A stretch of 64,000 nucleotides of DNA, taken from positions 11,973,570-12,037,569 of the forward strand of contig OZ023186.1 of the NCBI GenBank assembly GCA_963995505.1, written 5' to 3'. A model generated the notes under the pieces. The model was not told the origin of the DNA and made no database searches. It saw only the letters and a list, made by a program, of their open reading frames with translations. The position numbers and the translations under genes were made by a program. Each line of letters starts with the position of its first letter. Position 1 is the stretch's first letter. The stretch comes from Hypericum androsaemum. Taxonomy: Eukaryota > Streptophyta > Magnoliopsida > Malpighiales > Hypericaceae. Below are positions 10,478 to 21,981 of the stretch, piece by piece.

Positions 10478-12358
10478 ATGTCTCAAGAAAATGAAGGAGA
10501 AAGACAAGGAGCTTGGGGCAACGTTGACCCTAAGGTATTTGTGGAGGCCTTAACAGGGAAGCTCCAACAAATGATGAGAGCGGAGGTTGAGCAAATACAC
10601 CAACGCCTGGATGTCATAGAGAGTTCACGTGCTAGCCAACAACCACAAGGCATACCTCATGCCCAAAGAAGGATAGCACCTATGGGAGGAATGAGTGGAG
10701 ATGATTCTGGCTTTGATGAGGACGTGGGCTCCACAAGGAATGTTAGGAGGTTGAGGAATGAACGCCAACCTAGGGAGGCCAGGCGGAGAAGGGATGAGAA
10801 TTTGGGAAGCATCAAGTTAAAAATACCTTCCTTTGCAGGTCGTTCTGATCCGGAGGCTTATCTTGAATGGGAGAAGAAGATTGAATTTGTGTTTGATTGT
10901 CACAATTGTTCAGAGGCAAAGAAGGTAAAGCTGGCTGTGACTGAGTTTACCGACTATGCAATAACTTGGTGGGATCAATTTGTCACAAGCAGGAGACGTA
11001 ACGGAGAATTTGCCATAGAGACATGGGAGGAGATGAAAGTTGTGATGAGGAAACGCTTTGTTCCTAGTCATTACTACCGTGATCTTTTTAAAAAGTTACA
11101 CGGACTGCGACAAGGAAGTATGAGCGTGGAAGATTACTACAAGCAGATGGAGATGGCCATGATACGAGCCAACGTAGAGGAGGATCGTGAAGCCACTATG
11201 GCTAGGTTCTTGAATGGACTAAATCCTGAAATTCAAGACAAAGTGGAGCTACAACACTACGTCGAATTGGAAGATATGGTTCATATGGCCAACAAGATAG
11301 AGAAACAAATGAAGAGAGGGGGAGGAACACGAGCTACATCAAGTGCTACTTGGAAGCCGAATTATCCAAAAAAGTTTGATAAGCCACAAGCAGCCAAAGT
11401 AGAACACAAGGCCGAGAGTTCTAGTACCAACTCTCAAAAGAAAGTGGAAGCCCCTCCTACAAGAAATCGAGACATTAGGTGTTTTAAATGTCAAGGAAGG
11501 GGGCACATAGCAAGCCAATGTCCTAACAAGCAGGTTATGGTGCTTAGAGAGAGCGGGGAGGTCGAGACAGAAGGAGAAGACTCGGACCATGGAAGCATGC
11601 CCTCATTGGAAGACCTGTCCGAAGAGGAATTCCAAGCTACTGAAGCACTCACTTTGGTGACAAGAAGGGCTTTGAACTTGCAAGTAAAAGAAGGGGATGA
11701 CGTAGCACAACGAGAGAATATTTTCCACACAAGGTGTCATGTGCAGGGCAAGGTGTGTAGTGTCATTATTGACGGAGGAAGCTGTGCTAATGTTGCAAGC
11801 ACCACTATGGTAGAAAAGTTGGGGTTGATCACAAAGAAACACCCTAAACCTTACAAGCTACAGTGGTTGAATGATAGTGGAGAAGTACGCGTGGAAGGGC
11901 AAGTGCTAGTGACATTTCGAATTGGCAAATATGAATATGAAGTGCTATGTGATGTGGTGCCGATGCAAGCTGGTCACCTACTACTTGGAAGGCCATGGCA
12001 ATTTGATAGGAAGGTTAAGCATGATGGCTACACGAACAAGTACTCGTTCACACTCAATCGACGAGTAATCACATTAGTGCCCTTAACACCATCACAAGTT
12101 TATGAAGATCAATTGAAGTTACAAAAAGAGAGTGATGAGAAAAAGAAGAGTGACCAAAAGAAAAGAATTGAGCGGAGAGAAGAAGCCGAAAAAAAGAAAG
12201 GAAAAACGGCCAATGAAGAGAAAGAGCTTGAGAGAGCAAAAGAAGTCGGAAAACAGAAATTAAAACGGCCAATGAGAGAAAAACCGAGGGGTGGAAAAGG
12301 AGTTTTTATGTGGGAGCAAGTGATATCAAGCACGCATGTTTTGACAAAAAGCCAATGA
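10478..12358 (+). pseudogene. B1 Gag-protease frame, shifted out of pol
   Basis: Starts at MSQENEGERQ (ATG 10478, matching the B2 start). It carries the Gag core ([20 protein letters not shown]...), a CCHC knuckle [14 protein letters not shown] near 11480-11521, and protease [12 protein letters not shown] near 11763. The frame leaves the family consensus in the Lys/Glu-rich linker at about 12250, where an A run is one base shorter than in A elements, and then ends at 12358 in unrelated residues. Pol continues in the -1 frame. Confidence 0.88.
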
Positions 12359-15282
12359 TCGTACTTATGTACAAGGAGGCATTTTTAAACACTAACGAAC
12401 TTGAACCACACCTGCCTAGTATGGTTGTTTCCCTTTTACAGGACTACGAGGATGTTTTCCCCAACGAGCTACCATCAGGATTACCACCTATCCGAGGGAT
12501 TGAGCACCAAATTGACTTGGTTCCGGGAGCTGCCATACCTAATCGTCCCGCATATAGGAGCAATCCGAAGGAAACAAAGGAACTTGAGCGACAAGTCAAC
12601 GAGCTATTGGAGAAAGGGTACGTGAGAGAGAGCATGAGTCCTTGTGCCGTGCCAGTCCTACTCGTGCCTAAGAAGGATGGATCGTGGAGGATGTGTGTTG
12701 ATTGTCGAGCAGTCAACAACATAACGGTAAAATATCGTCACCCTATTCCTCGTTTAGATGACATGTTAGATGAGCTGTATGGATCGAGCATGTTTTCTAA
12801 AATTGACTTAAAGAGTGGTTATCATCAAATTAGAATGAAAGAAGGAGATGAGTGGAAGACAGCCTTTAAAACGAAATATGGATTATATGAATGGATGGTC
12901 ATGCCATTCGGTCTGTCTAATGCTCCTAGTACATTTATGCGGCTCATGAATCATGTTTTACGTCCATTTATTGGCAAATTTGTAGTCGTTTATTTTGATG
13001 ATATACTTGTTTATAGCAAGAGCATGGAGGATCACATGGAACATTTGAAATCTGTCCTAAATGCACTTAGAAAGGAACAATTGTTTGCTAACTTGAAGAA
13101 GTGCACCTTTTGCACAGATAAGCTTGTCTTCTTGGGTTTTGTTGTTAGTGCTAAAGGAATACAGGTTGATGAAGAAAAGATACGTGCAATTCGAGATTGG
13201 CCAAGTCCCACGAGCGTTGCTAAAGTCCGAAGTTTCCATGGATTAGCTAGTTTCTACAAGAGATTTGTGAAAGATTTTAGTAGTTTAGCCGCACCACTTA
13301 CTGAAGTAATCAAGAAGAACGGTTGATTTAGCTGGGGTGAAGCTCAAGAGAAGGCGTTTCAGCTCATCAAGGAGAAGTTGACGAATGCCCCTTTATTATC
13401 GTTACCTAACTTTTCTAAAGCGTTTGAAGTTGAGTGTGATGCTTCAGGTGTTGGAATAGGCGCTGTGCTCATGCAAGAAGGACGACCAATTGCTTACTTT
13501 AGCGAAAAGCTAAGCAGAGCAGCCTTGAATTACCCAACTTACGACAAGGAATTGTATGCATTGGTTCGGACATTGGAGACATGGCAACACTACTTATGGC
13601 CCAAGGAATTTGTGATTCATACTGACCATGAATCTTTGAAGCACTTAAAGGGTCAACACAAGCTGAATAAAAGGCATGCACGATGGATTGAATTTATTGA
13701 GACGTTTCCTTATGTCATACGCTATAAGCAAGGTAAGGAAAACGTAGTAGCTGATGCACTGTCACGAAGGTATGCTTTGACTTCAACTCTTGATGCAAAA
13801 TTACTTGGTTTTGAATGCATTAAAGAGTTATACGCTGAGGATACTGACTTTGGTGATTTATTTTGTGAAACCGAGAGGAGTGCGTCTGGTAAGTTCTTTC
13901 GGAATGAAGGGTATTTATTTTGTGAGAATAAGCTTTGTGTGCCTAATTGTTCCTTGCGAGAATTGTTGATACAAGAGGCACACGGAGGCGGATTAATGGG
14001 ACATTTTGGGATAGCAAAGACTTTAGCAATTCTACAAGAGCACTTCCACTGGCCGCACATGAAGCGCGACATTGAGAGAATTTGTGGACGTTGCATCACT
14101 TGCAAGCAAGCTAAGTCTAAGGTAAAACCCCACGGTTTGTACACTCCCCTACCTATACCTAGTGAGCCTTGGATTGATATTTCTATGGACTTTGTGTTAG
14201 GACTTCCTAGGACTAAACGTGGTAGAGATTCAATTTTTGTCGTGGTGGATAGGTTTTCTAAGATGGCGCATTTTATTCCATGTCATAAAACAGATGATGC
14301 CTCGCATATTGCTGATTTGTTCTTTCGGGAAGTAGTAAGGTTGCATGGCATGCCTAGGACAATCATTTCAGATAGAGATACTAAGTTCTTAAGCTACTTT
14401 TGGAAGACTTTGTGGTGTAAGTTAGGTACCAAGTTATTATTTTCTACTACTTGTCATCCACAAACTGATGGGCAAACAGAAGTTGTGAACAGGACTTTAT
14501 CTACGTTGTTAAGAGCACTCATTAAGCATAACATTAAAACTTGGGAAGATTGTTTGCCACATGTTGAGTTTGCTTATAATCGGTCTGTTCATTCTGCTAC
14601 TCAATTCTCACCATTTGAACTTGTGTATGGGTTTAATCCGCTGACCCCACTAGATTTATCACCTTTGCCTTCGAATGAGTATGTTAACTTAGATGGCAAG
14701 AAGAAGGCTGAATTTGTCAAGCAGATGCATGAGAAGGCGAGAATGAACATTCAGAAACGAACGGAGCACTACGCAAGGCAAGCGAATAAAGGGCGACACA
14801 AAGTTGTCTTTGAGCCTGGTGATTGGGTTTGGTTGCATATGAGGAAGGAGCGTTTTCCCGCACAACGACGTTCAAAGTTGCTACCTCATGGGGATGGTCC
14901 CTTACAAGTTTTAGAGCGCATCAATGACAATGCTTATAAGCTTGACCTGCCCGGTGAGTATAATGTAAGTGCATCTTTTAATGTTGCTGACTTAAGCCCG
15001 TGTGATGTAGGTGAAGATTTGAGGGCAAATCCTTTTCAAGAGAGGGGGAATGATGTGAACACGTCCACTATGGAGCTACAAGGCCCGCAACCAGTTCGAG
15101 TTCCACTTGGACCAATTACAAGAGCAAGAGCAAAGACGTTGCACGCTGAGCTCAATGGATTAATTCAAGGGATTTGGGCTACAACCAGTTCGTGCAAGCC
15201 CGTGGACGTTCAAGGAGCCCATGCAAAGCCCATGCACGTGATTGGAGTTATTTTGGACGCATCCTTTTCAGACTTTGAGTAG
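12256..15282 (+). pseudogene. B1 pol (RT-RNase H-integrase) with one in-frame stop
   Basis: Pol reads in the -1 frame relative to gag from about 12256. RT has YFDDILVYS near 12991. A TGA at 13324-13326 interrupts the [13 protein letters not shown] segment between RT and RNase H; the same frame then continues with RNase H ([14 protein letters not shown]), the integrase HHCC finger, the DDE core ([27 protein letters not shown]) and a GPF-like domain. It stops at 15282 inside the 3' LTR with [12 protein letters not shown]. Apart from the frameshift and the TGA it looks well preserved. Confidence 0.9.
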
Positions 15283-15859
15283 GAAATTATATCCTTTAGG
15301 AATAAGGCATGCGTATTAGACTTCCTAAAGGTGTAGAATTCGTTTCTTGTTTAGTTTTCCTAAATTCCTGCCAAGTTTCCTACTTTTTAGGAATAAGAGT
15401 TATCCAATAGTGGATAATGATTGTGTTTTTCAATTATTAGGATAAATATTCGTTTTAAGCCTAGTTTAGGTAGTTGGATAAGTTTGAAGCTCTTCAGAAC
15501 TTATCTTGTTGACTTTGGAGTCTAACCAAGTCAGTTGTAACCTCTATTTAAAGGAGGCCACGAATTCAATAAAGGACACATCTTTTGGCATAAGAAAATT
15601 CGTGAGTCTTTGATACTCTTGTTGTTCTTGCGGGCTGGATTGCTTAGCTAGGGCGTTTATACTTATCAAGCGGAATTCCCCATCTCCGTTTGTGGCGTAT
15701 TCGATTTCAAGATCAAGGTTCGCGTTCTCACCATTGCTACGGGTCAAAGTTAACCAACACTAAGGTTCGGTGCAAGGCGCAAAGCGACTGATCAAGATCA
15801 ACCATCATCCTAGAGTAGACGGTCCGAGTTGGTGCGAGTTCCTGACGGGATTCATATCA
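15051..15859 (+). repeat. B1 3' LTR
   Basis: 809 bp. It starts directly after the PPT and encodes the last ~77 residues of pol (15051-15282), including [19 protein letters not shown]. It differs from the 5' LTR at a few sites, for example ATTACAAGAGC here against ATTAGAAGAGC. Confidence 0.92.
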
Positions 15860-15864
15860 TTGAA

Positions 15865-17526
15865 GGAGAAATTGAGCACCGCACCCGTGCTAGCTCTTCC
15901 AGACTTTGCCAAATTGTTTGAAGTTGAAGTGGACGCGTCTGGACTTGGAATAGGAGCTGTCCTGTCCCAAGAGAAGAGACCGCTAGCTTACTTCAGCGAG
16001 AAGCTAAGTGAACCAAGGCAAAAATGGACCACCTATGAAAAAGAGTTCTACGCGGTTGTCCGAGCCCTTAGGACGTGGGAACACTACTTGGTTGGTAAGG
16101 AATTCGTGCTTTATTCTAATCATCAAGCATTGAAATTCTTATTTGATCAATCAAAGTTGAGTAATCCCATGCATGCACGCTGGTGTACGTACTTGCAAAA
16201 GTTTCCATTTAAAATCGTGCACAAGAGTGGAACTCTGAATGTGGTTGCCGATGCATTGAGTAGGAGGGTAATGTTGCTTACTGAATTGAGGGGAATGATC
16301 ACTGCTTTTGATTGTCTTCGTGAGCAATATGAGAAGGATGAAGACTTTGGTGAGGTGTGGATGAAGTGCAAAGATGGCCAAGGACACGAAGATTATTTCT
16401 TGCAGGATGGTTACTTGATGAAACGGAATCAGTTGTGCGTTCCTAAGACATCTTTACGCGATCAATTAATGTGGGAGTTGCATGGAGGGGCTCTCTCAGC
16501 TCATCTTGGTCGTGACAAGACTTTGGTCTCATTGAAAGAAAGATTTTTCTGGTCGTGACTTGTGAAGCATTGCCGAGTGTGTCAAGAAACTAAGGGTAGC
16601 GTACACAAAACTGGCCATTACATACCCCTCCCAATTCCTGAAGCAATTTGGGAAGACTTGAGCATGGACTTCGTGCTAGGATTACCTCGTACCCCGAGGG
16701 GTGCAGATTCTATTTTTGTTGTTGTGGACAGGTTGTCGAAGATGGCGCACTTCATTCCATGCAAGAAGACAAATGATGCGAGTGCCGTGGCTAAACACTT
16801 CTTTAGGGAGGTGGTACGTCTGCATGGAGTGCCAAAGTCCATTGTTTCTGATCGTGACACGAAGTTTCTTGCGAGTTTCTGGAAGACACTTTGGAGGATG
16901 TTCGATGCAACCCTCAAATTTAGCACGACCGCGCACCCCAGACTGATGGGCAGACTGAGGCAACCAACCGTACACTTGGGAATCTTCTTCGAAGCCTTTG
17001 TCATGAGAGGAAGCGGCAATGGGATCTTGCACTTCCCATAGCCGAGTTTACATATAATGGCGCGATACATCGCTCCACAGGGAAGTCTCCTTTTTCTTTG
17101 GTGTACACGAAGGTCCCTAATCATCTTGTGGATGTGTCTAGTGTGCCAAGGCCTCCCCGAGCCAATGCAGCTGCCATTTCGTACGCGGAGCACGTTCAAT
17201 CCGTGCTAGATGCTGTGAAGAAGAGGTTGGAGGATACGTATGGCAAAGAGAAGCAGCGAGTGGATGCGCAAAAAAAGGAGCGAATTTTCCAGCCAGGAGA
17301 GCAGGTTATGGTGCACTTTCGGAAGGAGAGGATGCCCTCCAACATGGGAGGCAAGCTTCAAGCAAGGACGTTCGGTCCATACAAGATCATGAGGCATGTG
17401 AACGATAATGCCTATGTGGTTGATCTTCCGGAGGAGTTTGGAGTGTCCAAGACCTTCAATGTCGCGGACTTGACAGCCTACTATGATCCTCTTCCTTTTC
17501 CTAGCAAGCTGGCTGCTCGGGACTAG
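15865..17526 (+). pseudogene. D1 RNase H and integrase, broken by a deletion and a frameshift
   Basis: RNase H opens with [17 protein letters not shown] and DALSRR follows. The integrase finger starts [14 protein letters not shown]. At about 16553-16560 a short deletion relative to D2 removes the residues after RFFW and creates a TGA, then CRVCQETKG continues. The DDE core follows ([21 protein letters not shown]). One base is missing near 16934, just before the QTDGQTE glutamate region, so the frame shifts there and is regained for VYTKVPNHLVDVSS... and the GPY-type domain FGPYKIMRHVNDNAYVVDLP. The stop at 17524-17526 is 22 bp before the LTR, so family D has no LTR-encoded tail. Confidence 0.88.
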
Positions 17527-17548
17527 CATCTTCTCAAGCAGGGGAGGA

Positions 17549-18050
17549 TGGCGTAGGAAGCCTCGAAGAATAAGGTGCAACGTACGTGCGCATGGCTTGC
17601 ATTGCGAGCTGTCCGAATTACATTTAATTCACAAGCTGTCCGAGCTGTTGATTTCCTCTTTATTTCCGAATGTAATAAGGCTCAATGGTGACATTTAAGT
17701 ATAGGCGGTTACAGATGGTTTAAGGCAGGCCGAAATGTGAGGAGGTGCGTGATTAATGCCCTTCAAGACACGCCTTGAATCACGCCCCTATATGTGTTTC
17801 TTTTGAATGGATTAAACGGACGGTGAATTGGAATCCGAAACCTTGAGCAAGTGAGCTATCCTTTTCGTGCATGGATTTGCATGAGTTGTGCATGGATTTG
17901 CACGAGTTCTGAGTGATTTGCCCTAGCTGGCCGCTTGTTAATTCAAGCAACTCTCTAATTGAGCTTCGGAAGGAGCAGATTAGAGTTTTACCTTTCATTG
18001 TTCGTTCGACATCTTTAGCTAAGTTTGAACACGCTTCGTTGCCTACACCA
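17549..18050 (+). repeat. D1 3' LTR
   Basis: 502 bp from TGGCGTAGG to CCTACACCA; the ends are inverted repeats with one mismatch. The start is set by the PPT ending at 17548. The end is set by the abrupt return to B2 gag sequence at 18051. A TATA-like CCCTATATG lies near 17786. It does not carry the U5 block of families A, B, C and E. Confidence 0.85.
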
Positions 18051-19051
18051 CTAATGTCTCGATTTCTTGTAGGAGGGGCTTCCACTTTCTTTTGAGAGCT
18101 GGTATTAGAACTCTCGGTCTTGTGTTCTACTTTGGCCGCCTGTGGCTTATCAAACTTCTTTGGATAATTCGGCTTCCAAGTAGCACTTGATGTAGCTTGT
18201 GTTCCTCCCCCTCTCTTCATTTGTTTCTCTATCTTGTTGGCCATATGAACCATATCTTCCAATTCGACGTAGTGTTGTAGCTCCACTTTGTTTTGAATTT
18301 CAGGATTTAGTCCATTCAAGAATCTAGCCATAGTGGCTTCACGATCCTCCTCTATGTTGGCTCGTATCATGGCCATCTCCATCTGCTTATAGTAATCTTC
18401 CACACTCATACTTCCTTGTCGCAGTCCTTGTAACTTTTTAAAAAGATCACGGTAGTAATGACTAGGAACAAAGCGTTTCCTCATCACAACTTTCATCTCC
18501 GCCCATGTTTCTATGGGATATTCTCCGTTACGTCTCCTGCTTGTGACAAATTGATCCCACCAAGTTATAGCATAATCAATAAATTCAGTCACAGCCAGCT
18601 TTACCTTCTTTGCCTCGGAACAATTGTGACAATCAAACACAAATTCGATCTTCTTCTCCCATTCAAGATAAGCCTCCGGATCGGAACGACCTGCAAAGGA
18701 AGGTATTTTTAACTTGATGCTTCCCAAATTGTCATTCCCTCTCTGCCTGGCCTCCCTAGGTTGGCGTTCATTCCTCAACCTCCTAACATTCCTTGTGGAG
18801 CCTACGTCCTCATCAAAGTCAGACTCATCTCCACTCATTCCTCCCATAGGTGCTATTCTTCTTTGGGCACGAGGTATGCTTTGTGGTTGTTGGCTAGCAC
18901 GTGAATTCTCTATGATATCCAAGCATTGGTGTATTTGCTCAACCTCCGCTCTCATCATTTGTTGGAGCTTCCCCGTTAAGGCCTCCACAAATACCTTTGG
19001 GTCAATGTTGCCCCAAGCTCCTCCTCTTTCTCCTTCGTTTTCTTGAGACAT
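18051..19051 (-). pseudogene. B2 gag, truncated by the D1 insertion
   Basis: Gag from MSQENEGERGGAW (ATG 19049-19051) to NRDI, about 333 residues, closely matching B1 gag. The CCHC knuckle that should follow is separated by D1. Reading on into the D1 LTR adds about 90 unrelated residues (to 17780) that are not Gag. The core domain is otherwise uninterrupted. Confidence 0.88.
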
Positions 19052-19563
19052 GTTGCTGCAAGAAAATTGGTTAGTTAAAAATAATGGACCTCACCAATCA
19101 CTCCCTTACGTGTTTACCCTCAAAGTATGTTGCACTCGGATTCACTCGTGTTTACACTCAACTATTTGGCTCTTTTCTCTCTAATGTGCTCACCACTCTT
19201 GCGTTTTTCCTCTCGTGACACTCTTGTTGGTTCTTGTGGAGCTAGTAGAGATTAGCTTGGCCTTCGCACACTTTAGTTGCCGAATCTTCTTCTTTCTTCT
19301 TCTTGCTTTCGTTCTTGCCTTCGCTTCTATCTTCTTGAATCACGAAATTGCACTATCCAATACTACTAGTCCTACTTGAATTCCGATTCTACTAATCCTA
19401 CTTGAATTCTGACTTCTTTTCTTTTCTTTTTTTCTTTTTTTTTCTTTTTGATCAGAATACACAACTTAGGACACTAAAGTCACAAATCTGAAATACCAAA
19501 CAAATAAAGACAATAAATGTAAAGATATAAGGTCTAAAGTAGAACCTAAGCTCTGATACCAAA
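19052..19563 (-). other. B2 untranslated leader and PBS
   Basis: Homologous to the B1 leader: the AACTAAC plus TTGCAG acceptor-like motif next to the ATG, the conserved pre-gag block, a pyrimidine-rich tract on the plus strand (19410-19445), and the PBS at 19550-19561 with the exact tRNA-Met form. Confidence 0.75.
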
Positions 19564-19863
19564 TGATATGAATCCCGTTAGGAACTCGCACCAACTCGGA
19601 CCGTCTACTCTAGGATGATGGTTGATCTTGACCCGTTGCTTTGCGCCTTGCACCGAACCTTAGTGTTGGTTAACTTTGACCCGTAGCAATGGTGAGAACG
19701 CGAACCTTAATCTTGAATCGAATACGCCACAAACGGAGATGGGAATTCCGTTTGATAAGTACAAACGCCCTAGCTACGCAATCCAGCCCGCAAGAACAAC
19801 CCGAGTATCAAAACTCACGAATTTTCTTATGCCAAAAAGTGATGCCTTTATTGAATTCGTGGC
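19564..19863 (-). repeat. B2 5' LTR, U5-side portion
   Basis: Begins TGATATGAATCCCG on the plus strand and stops at the GTGGC target site of E2. The remainder is at 23932-24379; together they make about 748 bp, shorter than the 809 bp of B1, so B2 belongs to a B subfamily like the LTR at 22708-23456. Confidence 0.87.
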
Positions 19864-20191
19864 TGATACGAACCCCGCCAACGATGCGACGAGACCCGGC
19901 CACAAAGCGTGAAATCCCAGATCGTTCTAGATCAGTTCGTGATGGAGATCTCGACCCGATGCTCACAACCAAACAAGAACCTTGGTATTAAGACCGCGAC
20001 CCGCTGCTTGAGTTGAAACAAAGAACCTTGATATGTCGATGATGCCACAAACGGTGATGAAGATCCGCTTGATAAGTCGATGGTGAACTCGACGGAATCC
20101 CTCCGTTGTGTTCGAACTGTTCCGAAGAACCAAGAGAGAGCAAAGCCCACGTTTTTCAATCAATAATGGTCTACTTTTCTCATTGCATAAG
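19864..20191 (-). repeat. E2 solo LTR, first part
   Basis: Starts TGATACGAACCCC next to TSD GTGGC. It is a diverged E-type LTR with the shared U5 block on the minus strand (about 20038-20085). It is interrupted after ATAAG (20187-20191) and resumes at 23462; the two parts total about 793 bp. There is no internal region, PBS or second LTR, so E2 is a solo LTR left by LTR-LTR recombination. Confidence 0.82.
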
Positions 20192-20194
20192 CAC

Positions 20195-20824
20195 TGATGT
20201 GAATCTCGTTACGGATCCACGCGAAAGCCGGATCTATCTACGTTCAGATTGATGGAAATCTCGACCCGTTGTTTGCACCTTTGCAAGAACCTCGGTATGA
20301 ACAACCTCGACCCGTTGCTGTAGGGAAACAAGAACCTTGATTTGATGAAGACGCCACAAACGATGATGTAGATCCGCTTGATAAGTCGAAGGTGAACGAA
20401 CGGAATCTCTCCGCTGTGTTCGAACAGTTCCGAAGAACCAAGAGAGCAAAGCCCACGTTTTTTGTACTCAAATTATTCTCCTCATTCTCATTGCTAAAGC
20501 CTTTATATATAGGCAGATTGTTACAAAGAGATTCCTAATTAAATATAACTTCTAACTAGATAAATATGACTTAAAAAGGGAAACTAAAAAAGGAAAATAA
20601 CTCTAATCCTACTAGGAATACTCAAAAACGTGATTATCTCATAATTGAGTTCCTAAACAGACTAGAACTCCTAATAAAACGAAATTATCTTTTTTGTAAC
20701 TTCCTAAACAGAATAGAACTCATGTAAAATAAAATTAACAAATAATTAACTTCCTAAATAGACTTTGAAACTCAAAAATGAATTATTAAATAATTATGAC
20801 TTCTTGCAGATCTGATTCAAATCA
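20195..20824 (-). repeat. E1 3' LTR
   Basis: 630 bp. The minus-strand TATA (TATATA) is near 20508-20515 and the shared U5 block around 20351-20388. The end reads ATTCAAATCA here but ATTCATATCA in the other copy, one of few differences. Confidence 0.85.
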
Positions 20825-21729
20825 TTCCCCTCCTCTTGAAATGGATTTGTCCTCAAATCCTTGCATCCGTCATACTTTTTCTGATTCACGGTCATGCTTG
20901 AACAAGTCTTGGAACGTCTTGGTTGAACTTGATATCTTCCATCCCAACAGAATAGATACTTTGAACATAAGCAATCTGGAGTCCTCTCCAAATCAAAAAC
21001 CAAAATCTTACTTATTTGCACAAGCCTTTCTTTGAACTTCAAACTATTCCAAAAGTTGATCAATGATGAACCTCCAACATAATTAAACTTGTCCACACCT
21101 AAGAAGTCAATATGTTCAACATGTAAATCAGGAGACATGAAAGATATGGGTTGGACATCTTCCTTGTCAACTAAAACAATAAGTTCTTCTTGTTCACCAT
21201 CAATAGCAGTTAAGCACTTCTTCATATGAACAACATCCACCAATTCTGATTCATTGAACAAATCCCTCAAGTAAAGAAGTGACATGGCATGGTCATCAAA
21301 ACATTCTCCATCGAACAAGTCAATAGAATATTCACCAAATTCCTCCCATGTCAAAACCTCTTCTTCAACAATCACTTCAGGTGTAACCTCCAAATCATCA
21401 GAACTACATACCTTCTCCTCAATGCCGTGCTTAGTGTTAATGGTGTTCTCCCTCTTTCCATTGACTTTTCCAACAAAATTAGCTCCTGAATTCTTCTCAT
21501 CTTTGACCCTCATCCTCCTTTGTTGAATTTGTCTTTCGCTACAGACATTAGGAACATCATGTATCCTCTCTTGTTTGCACACTATCCGGTCCACCTTTTC
21601 GCTGAGCTTCTTGACCTCCGTTCTCATTATATGCCTCATCCCACTAAGAAGGGCGTCCATAAATGTGTGTGGATCACCAACCAATGGTTCAACACCTTCA
21701 ACGGATCTTCTTGAGTAGTTATAAGACAT
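20794..21729 (-). CDS. E1 internal ORF, 311 aa, Gag-like start, unknown middle, pol-like end
   Basis: I do not recognise a known enzyme here. The N-terminus (MSYNYSRR...DPHTFMDALLSGMRHIMRTEVKKLSEKVDRI) resembles in layout the first ~50 residues of A/B Gag, a short predicted coiled coil. The C-terminus ([17 protein letters not shown]) matches the pol segment over the PPT in A/B/C. Between them are about 200 acidic residues with no CCHC, DSG or YFDD motif. The frame is open through the PPT and runs about 30 nt into the LTR. It may be an internally deleted gag-pol with diverged or captured sequence; whether a protein is made is unknown. Confidence 0.6.
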   Translation of the reverse strand: MSYNYSRRSVEGVEPLVGDPHTFMDALLSGMRHIMRTEVKKLSEKVDRIVCKQERIHDVPNVCSERQIQQRRMRVKDEKNSGANFVGKVNGKRENTINTKHGIEEKVCSSDDLEVTPEVIVEEEVLTWEEFGEYSIDLFDGECFDDHAMSLLYLRDLFNESELVDVVHMKKCLTAIDGEQEELIVLVDKEDVQPISFMSPDLHVEHIDFLGVDKFNYVGGSSLINFWNSLKFKERLVQISKILVFDLERTPDCLCSKYLFCWDGRYQVQPRRSKTCSSMTVNQKKYDGCKDLRTNPFQEEGNDLNQICKKS

Positions 21730-21981
21730 TCTTGCAGATTCTCCTTTTTTCTACTTTCAACTTTTCTTTTTTTTGATTTTTTTTTTCAGCCTTCTTTCTT
21801 CTTCTTTTCTTGGCTGCCTTCTTCTCTATCTTTCTTTTTTTTCGGAATTTTTTCCCTCTTTTTTATTTTTTTTCTTTCTCCAACTCAGAATAAAATAAGA
21901 ACAATAATTGAAAACTAATGAAAACAAAAACGAATTTTAAAGATAGATGATCTGAAGTAGAGCCTAAGCTCTGATACTAAC
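21730..21981 (-). other. E1 leader with variant PBS
   Basis: About 250 bp, purine-rich on the minus strand. The PBS at 21968-21979 reads TAGTATCAGAGC, one mismatch from the A/C form. It does not contain the pre-gag block seen in A, B and C. Confidence 0.65.

Larger units (their letters stand above)
9156..15859 (+). mobile_element. B1: complete family B Ty3/gypsy element, gag-pol broken
   Basis: 6704 bp with TSD TTGAA (9151-9155 and 15860-15864), inserted in the RT/RNase H linker of D1. LTRs of 809 bp lie at 9156-9964 and 15051-15859 and differ at a few positions. The PPT AAGAGAGGGGGAA (15038-15050) abuts the 3' LTR. The coding region needs one frame shift and contains one stop, so it is non-autonomous now. 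Family B is related to A but has distinct LTRs. Confidence 0.95.
362..18050 (+). mobile_element. D1: Ty3/gypsy family D element, 5'-truncated by the window, split by two complete insertions
   Basis: D1 has three visible pieces: 362-1310 (gag end and protease), 8221-9155 (RT) and 15860-18050 (RNase H, integrase, 3' LTR). The breaks at 1310/8221 and 9155/15865 are each flanked by perfect 5-bp duplications (AGTTA and TTGAA). Removing A1 and B1 rejoins the codons exactly, which shows this is one element. The PPT is at 17536-17548 (AAGCAGGGGAGGA). D1 sits inside B2 gag: right TSD copy CTAAT at 18051-18055, left copy off-window. It is inactive, with several stops and frameshifts. Confidence 0.9.

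Noticed and set aside
17098..17526. Chromodomain at the end of integrase
   Set aside because: I see a GPY/F-type region in D and GPF in A, B and C, but no aromatic-cage chromodomain pattern afterwards. The A/B/C tail is a different TRARAK-type motif.
20832..21540. Plus-strand ORFs over the E1 interior as host genes
   Set aside because: They are antisense to the longer E1 frame, short, and bounded by LTRs and PPT; no independent support.
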